From contig CAJNOJ010000030.1 in assembly GCA_905250025.1 (NCBI GenBank), positions 496,001 to 560,000 on the forward strand: DNA of 64,000 bases, in the 5' to 3' direction. The translations under genes and the position numbers were made by a program. Source of the DNA: Adineta ricciae. Taxonomy: Eukaryota > Rotifera > Eurotatoria > Adinetida > Adinetidae. The notes beneath the pieces were generated by a model. That model was given only the letters and a program-made list of their open reading frames with translations, was not told the origin of the DNA and ran no database searches. Of the stretch, positions 21,035 through 31,300 are shown piece after piece. Within the stretch, counting starts at the first letter, position 1. Each line of letters starts with the position of its first letter.

Positions 21035-23072
21035 ATGGATGATGTATTTAATCTACGTTCATTTGTTGGAAATCAAGTAGAAAAACTCTCTACGCCAACA
21101 AATGTCATCGTTGATAAATTTCGGCAAACAGTTGACAATTTTAAATTTCCATTCATTTTATCAACAAACACTGATCGAGACACGTTACAAATGCCAACAA
21201 ACGATGCAATACATAACATTTATCCATCCGAATCACTCTCGACGTCATCAACATCATCAATAATTAGTAGTCATCATGTGTTAAATTCACGATGGACTCA
21301 AATAACCTTACCGGACTCCATGTCGAATATGACACTTGCTAGTGAACAGCAAACATATCGTCATGCAACTTTGAAACGCCATGTTTCAGAATCGAACAAA
21401 TCCGACGAAGCAAATCTCTCTCGACCAATCTTTCATGACAATCCACCAATTGATGTTAGTTGTTTACTAAACAAAAGCAATCCTTCACAAACAACGCACA
21501 CCGATCGATCTCGTTCCTTAATTCGACAGTCAACAGATGCCACATGTACATATCCTATTCGCCGTGCCATGCGTCGTATGGAATCGGTTGAAATTCCTGG
21601 CTTAAACGGAGTTAAATCGATTCGTTACATAACCGATGATCTCGGCAAATTAGAACCTGATCTTTATAAAAAGCAAATCTCGTCCAATGATTCTTCCAAC
21701 GAAACTGGTGAACTGACATTTACACTTTTCTACAATCAAACACTATCATCATTAATAGTCACAATTCTTTCCATTGATAAATTGCCATACCGAAATTTGA
21801 ATTCGAAAACTTTACCAAATCCATTCATCAAACTAACATTGCTGCCTGATCGTCGAAAAAAGTTTCAAACTAAACTCTACAAACATACACGCTCCAAACA
21901 ATTCAATGAAACATTTCCTATACCAATTGCTTTCGATGATTTACTAAAACGCATACTACTCTTCTCCGTTTACGACTTTCGTCGTTCATCGAAACGTAAT
22001 CTTATTGGTACAATCAAAATCGAAGATATCTATTCTATACCAAATCTCACATCGTATGACGTCACATTTACAAAACATATCATGCTTGGCATGGAGGTTA
22101 GTTTTTTCACGAGAAATTAATCTTGAATGATACATTTTAGAATATTAAGAGAGCAATCAACATAATTGCTCACTGTTTCACGCGAGAATTCCACTGGGAT
22201 TTATGTTTTTTACATTGACATTTACCAGAGAACATCAAGTATAAATAATGAAACAAAAATGAAGTTATCAGCAAGTCGTCAGACAAATGAGTTCGATATG
22301 CAGATGTTATTAGATTAGAGGACATCAGTTGACAGAAAAAAAGCTAAAAATAAAAATGAATAGTTTATGGGTAAATTGATTGTACTCATCATAGTATTCC
22401 GAAAATGAGCTAAATGTGACGAAGAAATAGAATTGGAATTGAACCATAAAGTATCCATAGCATTTAATAGGTATCTCAGATTATTCAATCGAGAAAAATA
22501 AGAAGTTTTCAGGAGGGTAAAAGGAATTAGTTATCATGTATTTAATATTAATTTTCATATAAGATGCACGAAAGAGAACTTGTTCATGATTGTAGAGCGA
22601 TCCTGATCTTGGTGAATTAACAGTTTCCTTATGTTATTTACCCAACGCGAAACGTGTTACAGTGACAATTGTTAAGGCTACTTCGTTAAAGCCGATGGAT
22701 ATAACTGGCAAATCTGATCCGTATGTGAAAGTCATTCTCCTGATCAATGGTAAAAAAGTTCGCAAGAAGAAAACATCTGTTCTATCAAATACGCTCAACC
22801 CAATATACAATGAAAGTTTAGAATTTGATTTACGTAATGAAGAACTGGAATATGCAGATTTGATATTTAAAGTGATTGACTATGATCGCGTTGGTTTGAA
22901 CGAACTGATCGGATGTATAGGTATTGGTGTCAATTTTAACGGACTACAACGTCATCATTGGTATCAAATGCTAGAATATCCACGTGTACCAATTACTCAA
23001 AGTTATAATCTGCGTGACACAGTGCCGAGTCTATTGTATACAAAGTCCAAAATCAACCAACAGAAAAAATAA
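21035..23072 (+). CDS. Synaptotagmin-like protein with tandem C2 domains
   Basis: Exons 21035-22096 and 22596-23072 join in frame to 512 residues. The N-terminal 220 residues are Ser/Thr-rich and low complexity, with no membrane helix visible. C2A (about 226-350) starts GELTFTLFYNQTLSSLIVTI, and its calcium ligands look lost: loop 1 reads KTLPNPFIKL instead of S-D-P-Y, and loop 3 reads YDFRRSSKRN. C2B (about 355-490) is well conserved: DPDLGELTVSLCYLP, the GKSDPYVKV loop, polybasic GKKVRKKKTSVL, NTLNPIYNESLEF and DYDRVGLNELIG, ending with HWYQMLEYPRVPI as in synaptotagmins. It probably binds acidic membranes or SNAREs in trafficking. The intron is about 500 bp, long for this window. The start is the first ATG in the frame; an upstream coding exon with a membrane anchor cannot be excluded. 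Confidence 0.8.
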
Positions 23073-23154
23073 GTTTCTATCGATGCTCTTCTTCTTTGCG
23101 TTTTGATAATGAAAAATAAAGAAATGACAGGAAAAACATGAGCATTCATTGATT

Positions 23155-23750
23155 TCAGCAGAGATCTTCATTTGGATGATTCGTTATCGTCGCCGATTGT
23201 TTAGCAAGTTCTGTTTGGTCTAAAAGAGCTATTGGTACTTCGCTTCCATCCTCAACTATTGTTGGTTTTCTCGGATCGTTTTTCTAAAGTATTATCTGTG
23301 AGGAACAATTCGCCGAAAGATATCTCACCTACCGGTATCAAGGATAAACGATGCACAAGAAGAGAAACTGGATCATTGATTATTTCTATTTAACATAACA
23401 AATCGATAGAGATGTTTGAGGCTAGAACTACGTTCGTCAATGGTTTCTTATGAAAAAAATGAATACCTTGTGCGTTGGAATCGAGACGAGCAGTGTAGGT
23501 CGGTCGAACAGACTACTCAAAACAAATTGCATGGTTATTATGTTAGAAAATGATTGAAAATTTTACTATCTGACGAATGGCACCAGTGGCTTGAATACGA
23601 GTGAAATTAGATGGATTTCGACATGGCAAATCTTTCAAGAATGAAGACTAAAACTCAATGACAATTGTTTTTTGACATTACACATCAATTGCATGTAATT
23701 ACCATATTACTCCAGTAATGCAGGTAATCTCAGATGAAGTACATCGGTCA
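23155..23750 (-). CDS. Small multi-exon gene of unknown function, 5' end unresolved
   Basis: Five minus-strand exons join in frame: 23750-23711, 23647-23567, 23512-23467, 23385-23333 and 23283-23155 (stop TGA). Each has GT..AG ends and 50-70 bp introns. The readable part includes SSFLKDLPCRNPSNFTRIQA, then SVRPTYTARLDSNAQ, then NDPVSLLVHRLSLIP and PTIVEDGSEVPIALLDQTEL. I do not recognise the family. Consistent splice phases across five short exons support a real gene, but the first exon (probably within 23751-23960) could not be fixed. It is convergent with the synaptotagmin-like gene, only about 80 bp apart. Confidence 0.5.
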
Positions 23751-24112
23751 CTATATCATTATAAATGATAAATACGAAAATAAGATTACTAAAGCTTCTT
23801 TTCTTAACCAATAGAATGGTCTGACGAGTGAGATGTCGGTGACGAGCACAAATAGAAAGAATACATGCAAAAACTGTGTACATAGCTAAATGAATTATTA
23901 CGATAAAGTTGCTAGTGTACAATTCTGAGCTGTTTTAAACCAATTCGCACTTTATCCGAGATGTGGTATCAGCTACCTCTGAGTATGATGTAGCAAATTC
24001 TGGACAAGCATCTGCCTGATTTTCTCATGACCGATTTGCCAAATAAAAAGCAATGATCAAGCGAATTTTCCTTTCCTGTAACAACAAAAAAAAAACAAGA
24101 CTCAGTTGCGAC
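23751..24112. other. Divergent promoter region with unresolved 5' exon
   Basis: Lies between the unresolved minus-strand gene and the Ntn-hydrolase gene. A minus-strand open frame covers 23707-23922 and may contain the missing first exon. No other feature recognised. Confidence 0.35.
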
Positions 24113-25564
24113 ATGTTTGATTGTAATTATTTTTATTATATCTTCTTTGGATTTGTTCTTGTCGTCCAAACAAGTTTAGCTCATAAGACTGGTATATTGA
24201 AAAATGTTGGCGCATTTTGTGCAAATGATACAACGCGTGGTGATCCAAATTTAATTCCGATTGATGTAGGTCAACCACGATTTATCAATAAGGTTGAAAA
24301 TGGTACACTTTATCAAATTGGTTCTGGCGAAGATCAAGTATGGCTTATTCATGTTTATGGTAATAGTGGTTATGATTTTGGTTATGCTTATGGTACATTA
24401 TTGCGTGATCAAATTCATAAAGTTTTACCGCGAGCTTGGGCGCATTTTGAACAAGAAATTATCGATGCTTTGAAAGATTTAAAATTACCAAAATGGTTCG
24501 AAGAATTAATTGCTGAGAAAGGTCTTCCTATTGCCTTAGATATCCAAAATGATTTAGTCAGAAAATATATGGATGAAGAAGTCTATAACGAAATGCGTGG
24601 TATTGCTGATGCAGCACAAATTGATTATAAAACTGTGGTGAGATTACACATGCTCGGAGAAATCACTCGCGGTAAATATTGTGTTAACAAATTTGAAAAT
24701 AGAAGCCACATTTGATTTATGTAGGTCGATGCTCACTCTATGGTCTTTGGGGTAATGCAACACTCGGAGGAAAAACATTGCAATTACGTGCACTAGATTG
24801 GGATGTTGACGGTGGTTTACAAGACTATCCAGTTATTACTATTTACCATCCTGGTACATCGAAACTTGGCCATCCGTTCGCCAATGTTGCATGGGCTGGT
24901 AAATTTCTTAACTTTTACTAACTTTGATTCTCTATCTCTTTCGTACATCTACCAAGGGTACATTGGTACATTAACTGGTATGTCGTCATATCGTCTTGGC
25001 ATCTCCGAAATCGGTGTTTCATTTCCTGACGATACTTTCGGTGATGAAAGCATGAGTGGTTTGCCATTCATCTTTGTTGAACGTTACATCTTACAATACA
25101 CTGAAACACTCGATGATGCTCTTTCATTCATAGCAAATGTACGACGTACATGCCATTTAATTCTCGGTGTTGCTGACGGTAAATTAGGCACAGCTCGTAT
25201 GATTCAATACTCTCATTCAAAAGTAAACTTCTTTGATGATCAAAATTTACAACCCTTGGCCGATTGGCATCCACGTATTCCAAATGCTATCTATTCCGGT
25301 ATGGACTGGTTATGTCCATCACGACAATATAAATTATATCGAGCTATTGTCGATCAATACGGACAAATCACACCCGAATTATCAATTAAAAATATCACCT
25401 CGGTTGTCAAAACTGGCGATTTACATGTGGGTGTCTATGATTTAACGGATAATATCATGTATGTTGCTAATGCACGTGGTACTGGTGAACAAGGACCTAT
25501 GGAAGCTTACAAACGTCAATTCGTTAAAGTTGATCTTAATGTTGAATTCGCTCGTACTCGTTAA
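24113..25564 (+). CDS. Secreted/lysosomal Ntn hydrolase of the C45 (AAT/IAT, dcd1-like) family
   Basis: Exons 24113-24671, 24725-24898 and 24957-25564 give 446 residues. The start at 24113 gives a signal peptide (MFDCNYFYYIFFGFVLVVQT); an in-frame ATG at 24053 would add 20 residues and spoil it. The pattern is that of peptidase C45 / acyl-CoA:6-APA acyltransferase-type proteins. A pro-region holds YDFGYAYGTLLRDQI, then comes a conserved G-R-C junction where autocleavage would free Cys189 (codon 24730-24732), in C-S-L-Y-G-L-W-G-N. ALDWDVDGGL and SGMDWLCPSRQYKLY follow. Members cleave or form amide bonds (penicillin acyltransferase in fungi, Drosophila tan); a secreted branch occurs in Dictyostelium as dcd1A/B. 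The substrate here is unknown. The first intron sits one codon before the catalytic Cys. Confidence 0.8.
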
Positions 25565-25765
25565 AATCAAATAAAATTATTTGATTTCAGACATAATCCA
25601 TTGTGTCTTCAACATGTCAAGTGATTTGTTTAGTTTAACAAAAATATCATTTTTTTTTATTGAGAAAACATGATCGCCTGATTAGAAGTTTCACTTCGAC
25701 ATCTACACAACATTTGTTAGTTTTGAGAAACGTGAGAAAAAATTTTTATCGATCATAAATAGAAA

Positions 25766-26827
25766 TCACATGTAAGACAAGAACGCGAACTTGTTGTCGA
25801 AGATTAAAAAGTTAAGTAATCGATTGTTGATCGACGGATATAATGATAATTGTTTGATATCGCTTGGATATTGTTTAACATGTATTTTAATAACTAGACG
25901 ACAAAGTGATTTCAACGATTGACAGGAGTTCTGTTGTTGATGAAAAACATTCCTTTCGAAGAAATGCATGAAATCGAATTTCTTGTTTTCCAATTTTTTA
26001 TTTACAAATTGATATGAATCACTCTGCAGAATCAATCGAACTTGTCGTAGATCGAAATAAATCTCACCGTTATCATGAAGCGCGCGAAGAAACCGCCGAA
26101 AGGTTTCCTTTTCTTCCTCTTTGTTGTATTGATAGACATTTGGAAAAGAAGAATAAAGTGCAGGAGACGGAAATATCATGTCAATCGAACGGGAATGAAT
26201 GAAAAATTCATGATAATGTGATGAGAGATAATATATAACGATCATTTCCAGAAAGTAACCGGTCATTTTTTGTCGACGTAAATTATTCAGTGATCGATTG
26301 TGAGCCGAATTGGTAGTAAAAATATCCGATAAACGATATCTCAAGAGAAAACAACCTAGAATGTCAAAGAGAGATGTAAAATATGATTCGTGATCGAGTG
26401 AAGTCTACATGCCTAGTTCTAATAGAACATTGACATTGAGTTCGTTCCAAATAAAGTTTGTGTAACTATTGAAAGTGTTTTGATAAATTGCTCGATTGTG
26501 TACCGGTGGAGAATATTCGAGAAAAGCTTTGGAAATTTTGCCATTTAAAACTAATAGTTGATGTAATAGTTGATATAGATCATATGTTATTGAATCAGAT
26601 CGATAGGGATGAATTTTCTGACAAAGTAAATAGAGTAGGTATTGATCGAGAATTGTGTTGCCGTATTGATCAATTTCATTGGCTATTGTGCGAGTTAAAT
26701 TCAAATTCAAGGAAAACGATTCGTTTAGTGTTGTATCAATATATTCAAGTAAATTAGGCTGCTCATCCGAACGGCATAGACGTGGTCGATTAGCGGCATG
26801 ATCTGTTGCTGGGATTATATTAGTCAT
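25766..26827 (-). CDS. Divergent ankyrin-like, SOCS-box protein
   Basis: Two minus-strand exons (26827-26413 and 26355-25766) join to 334 residues only if the intron uses a GC donor (G|GCATGT..TCTAG). The C-terminus fits a SOCS box: SLKSLCRLVIKIHVKQYPSD then LSLYPSINNRLLNFLIF, with the Leu-Cys BC-box and a Pro-containing cullin-side segment. SOCS-box proteins recruit elongin B/C and cullin-5 for ubiquitylation. Upstream, NEIDQYGNTILDQYLLYLL resembles one ankyrin repeat, so ASB-like architecture is likely; other repeats are too diverged to call. The ATG at 26827 comes just after a possible acceptor (TTTTTTAG|ATCG), so a 5' UTR or extra coding exon may lie upstream. It converges on the Ntn-hydrolase gene at about 200 bp. 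Confidence 0.65.
26356..26412 (-). other. Probable GC-AG intron in the SOCS-box gene
   Basis: On the minus strand the donor reads CTAG|GCATGT and the acceptor ATTCTAG|GT. The GC donor gives phase 1 and joins V-L-L-E-L-G to C-F-L-L-R-Y; the alternative GTAGAC donor two codons later breaks the frame. Confidence 0.6.
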
Positions 26828-26923
26828 CGATCTAAAAAACAAGATTATGTTCAGAACAAAATAACGTAACAAAAACAAAATAGCAGAAAAATGCGAGAAT
26901 AGATTATATCAATGAACTAGATT

Positions 26924-27860
26924 CTATGTGAACGTGTGATCATTGATGCTTTGAATATCTTCCTGAGTAAGATGGATATTCAATGCCTTGACTGAATCTT
27001 CGATTGACGTTATTTGACTAGCACCAGGTATAGGAACGATACATTTCGATTTGGATAGAATCCATGCAAGTACAATACAATACGTTGAACAGTTGTATTT
27101 CGATGCTAAATTTGTAAGAAACTTATCTTTATTGAGTTTCTTGTGTTTCCTTCGTCCACCCATGGGTGAATAAGCTAGAAATGTTAGTTGATTATCTTCA
27201 CAATATTTCAAAACACCATCTGTTTCAGCACCGCGTTTAAACAAACTGAAAACGTTCTGCACGGCATGAATTGGTACATAAGTTTGCGCTTCTTTGATCT
27301 GTTCAAGATTGAAGTTCGAAACACCAACATATTGGATTAGGTTAGCTTGAACTGCTTCGCAGATCGGTTCGAATATCTCTTTCAAAGTATATTTTTCATC
27401 TTGAGGAGAATCGTGTAATTGCCATAGAGGAATCGGTTTTTGTCCTCCAAGACTATCGTAACTTTGACGTATGGCTTGGCGAAGGCGCGATGGACTTAAA
27501 TCTGTCTCCCATGCTCCACCAGGACGGACAAGACCACCTGAAATACATTTTCAAAGAATTCTGTACTAAATCAAACAAATACGAGATACCTTTTGTAGCA
27601 ACAACAATATCATTAATATTTGCCGAACCCTGATACGTTTGTAGTGCTTGACAGATTAATTTTTCACAGTAGTTTTTGTCATTTTCATCTGCACAGTACG
27701 CATCAGCTGTGTCGATCAATGTTATTCCAAGATCAAGTGTTCGATGAATGACTTTAATCGCATCTTCACGTGTTGGTCGCCCGTTAATTGCCAATGGCAT
27801 CGAACCTAAGCCAACTCTCGATATTTTCAGATCAGTTTTACCCAAATGAGTAATTGACAT
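26924..27860 (-). CDS. Aldo-keto reductase
   Basis: Two exons (27860-27590, 27537-26924), 294 residues. NADPH-dependent (beta/alpha)8-barrel oxidoreductase reducing carbonyl substrates. Signature elements: SRVGLGSMPLA at the N-terminus, LIDTADAY with the catalytic Asp and Tyr, VVATKG with the Lys, LWQLHDSP with the His, YVGVSNFN and the cofactor-side IPGASQITSIEDSVKAL near the end. All four catalytic residues are present. The sequence style (DLGITLIDTADAYCADEND, FLAYSPMGG) resembles bacterial and plant general AKRs more than vertebrate AKR1, so foreign ancestry is possible. The specific substrate cannot be told. Confidence 0.9.
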
Positions 27861-28368
27861 ATCCAGACTTTATTCTTATCTTTCTAGAACATCATACATT
27901 TGAAATACTCAAGAGAAGAGAAAATGAAAAACAAATATATATATATATATTTTTTTTAAAGATTAAAGCAAGCACCAACAGACAAAAGAACAAGGGTCAT
28001 TATATTCATCACTGTTTTGTTTTTTCTCTAGAAGATATATGTAATATAATTGAATAAAATTGTATTTTGTTAGATTTGCAGATCTCTTCGAGAACGATAG
28101 TTAGAGGAGAAGAATGTTATCACTTGAAATGAACTGAGAAGAAAGAGGCGAGGGAGAAGAAAACAAAAAAAAAAAGAAAAAAAATTTGACATTCGACTAC
28201 AAATTTAGGAAAACAAACTGTACGATGAGAAAATTTCTAAGAATAAAAACACTCTGATGAATGAAATGAAAGAGAAAATAATGTTCATTTGTTCAAAAAT
28301 ACTTCTTCTTCAGTAATATTCTAACATTTGCTAGCGAGTTTCTCTTTCGTCGGATATGTGCCTTTTTC
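27861..28368. other. Spacer between aldo-keto reductase and tensin-like genes
   Basis: Both neighbours are minus-strand, so this is the reductase promoter plus the tensin 3' UTR. A short (ta)n run lies near 27935-27950, and a purine-rich A/G tract at about 28130-28190. No gene seen. Confidence 0.4.
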
Positions 28369-31300
28369 TTAAACGGGTACACTGCCAATCATAACTTTTG
28401 ATACAAAATTGACAATGGCAGTAGCGGGCTGAGATGGATCAAGTTCAGCAAAGATATGGCATTCATTTTCCGGCTGAGAAGATTTTGCACCATTGATTTT
28501 CTTCGAAACGAAACCAAAACATCTGAAAGCAAAACATGCGATATTCGTTTTCTGGCATAGAAAATTTTCTTAAGCAGACTTGGCTCGTGGTAACATGTCA
28601 AGATCACTGAATTGATACGTCCAAAAACGATCGGTTTCATAATCAGCTCCGCAATATGTAACATATTCTTTCGGAAAATGACGTCGTGAAAAGATTCTAA
28701 GAAAAATCACATTTTACAAAATGAAGGTGCCGAAATCGAATGACCTACTTTTTCTTCGTGTCAGTTAAGGTAATGCCAGTATTTGAAACTTTAAAATTAA
28801 CAATAGTAGCTTGTAAACGTTCAGCATTATCAAATGTGCTACGTAATGCTTTTGCTACAGCCATTTGACCGGATAACGATTCAACATCCACATCATTTAA
28901 ATAGATAACATTACAAGCTAAATGATAGTAAGAGAATGCTGTCGAATGAAGTCTGATTAAAAGATTTGATTTTACCGGCTCCTTTTTCAAGTAAATCTTT
29001 AACAGACATCTTCTTTGCTTCGTGGTGTTGACTGGCGGCAGGACGATAATCCTCGGCGATGTCGGTCGTCGGTAAGACGAGTTTCGTTGGTAATGCTAGT
29101 GCAGCGATTGTATGTTGATACACCAATGCAGAAAGATTTACTAAAAACAAATAAATCTTAGAATACATCGAATTTGTCGTAGATGAATATACCGAAATCA
29201 GGTTCATTGGGACAACCTTTCAGTCGAACATGTCCCGACGGTGTCCGTTCGATCAGATAATGTCGAACGAGTTCAGCATTTGGATCTGCACCTGCAAAAC
29301 AATGAAACTGTACTATTTGAATTTGCAATCATTTTTTAATGAACAAACCTGGTTTCGATTGAATACCCGGCGGTAGTTTTTCAACTTTAACAGCTAAACC
29401 ATAAGAACCTGGAAAACCTTGACTATCACGAATAAGAAATGCTCCGGGTGGTTTTGTTTTGAGTAAATTGATTGCTAATCAAGAACAGACAGTCGATCGA
29501 ACTTCAATCAAATGACTTATCTTACCATCTTCACGTGAGAGTCGTTCTTTGTACCAAAATTGACTAACATTATGAGCTTGATACGCGGCTGTACGAGTTG
29601 CATCTGTTTCTAGGAGAAAAATTTGATATGTTAGAATAAACAAGACATTTAAAAGAATTCTCAGTGCTGAGAAAAATGTTATCTTTGATTTGATAATTAA
29701 AACAGTGTTTGTTTTTCTGTAATGAATTAGAGAAAGGAAATGTTATTTAAGATAATAGTACCTGAAGGTGAAGAAACATTTGATCGTTGTACAGTTTCCT
29801 CGGTATTGCGCATCGAACTGCAATTGATAAGAGAGCATAGTTGACTTAGCATTAGGGGTGTTACTTTATCTTTACTTTATTCTTTATTTAAAGAAAAATA
29901 AAGATAAAGTAACACCCCTACTTAGCATTAATTCCATGTATTTACCTATTGCCAACACGTGATGGAACATTGGCATTGTCTGAATGAGACGAAAGAAAGA
30001 AGATAAGTGATATTTTATATGAACTTTAAAATATATACATACAAGATTGATTGATGGCTGGAAACGTCGGTGTTGCTCCCGTGATTTTCGTTGTTGTTGT
30101 TGTTGTTGTCGTCGTCGTCGCCGTTGAGGCTTGATTTTCCACATTTGATTTAGGAGCCTGTAAGAGAAGAACGGAATGTTTCTCAATCAACTGTTCATAG
30201 TAATTTGCGGCAATCAAAACAAAAGGGTTGCGAGTGTGTAGGGGATGGTTGATCACGTCAAACGTGTATTTCTTACAATCTCAGATGGATTCGAGACTAC
30301 TTGTGGATTTGTTACGGCAGAATCAACAGATGATTGAATTACAGTACTTTCAATGATAACACCATGTGGTCGAGTAGATCGATTTGTAATATTGTCATTC
30401 GAAACTTTAGGCGTTATTTCAGACTCAGATATTTGTTGATGCTGCTGCTGCTGTGCTTGTGGTAGTAGTAGTTGTTGTTGTTGTTGAGATTTATGATCAC
30501 TCAATGGGTTTGACAGACCCACAGAACCAGGAAAATATGTCGGGATTATTGAAATGTCTTTTCTACTTGTTTTAGTTGTCGATAATGATGGCGATGGTGT
30601 TACACTTGTTGTCTAGATTAGACGTAGATTAATGGAATGTTGTTTTCCACTGTTCGGAACGCATTCCGTGCATATATTCATATGTGCAACTAAGTCTGTG
30701 TTTGACTATGTCTTTTTTTTCTTTCAAGGATAATTGGAAGAAAAGAAAGAGGAAGAAAAGGTAAAAATCTTTATTCTTACTCGTTTATATTTTTGCTGTT
30801 CAGATTGTTGAGTATAAACAGGTATGGATGTAGCACGTATATGCTCTTGTGTTTGACGATTATCGACATATCGTTGTTGTTGTGGTTGTTGTGAACTTGA
30901 TCGTGACATTGATTGATTTCCTACCCAACCGCTATCGCTACATTGGATGTCTACAGGTACTTGGCGATATTCATTAAAGTGCTGTCGCGTATTTATACTT
31001 GAATCTGTATCGTAACCAGCGAGATGTTGCGAACGACTGTTTTGATTGAGAAACGCACTACCGCGTAAATCAGTTGGCATCTGATTCAGATTTGATGATG
31101 ATACCATTCGATTATTGACAACAACGGTCTCTGGTATGACAGCCATGCGGGGTGATAGTGTGCGTGTCATGCGCAATCGGCCACTACTAATTAAACCACT
31201 GTCTGTGTCATAACCATCGGGACGAAACGGCGGACGATGATGATACTCAGGCGGATGTTGTGGATAATAGTATGGATACATGGGTTGTGATGGAGGTGGT

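Noticed and set aside
29854..29919. Structured microRNA precursor as the explanation of the 66-bp hairpin
   Set aside because: Perfect 21-bp arms right at the ends plus an exact flanking 10-bp direct repeat fit transposition better than a miRNA, whose stem normally has bulges and no target duplication.
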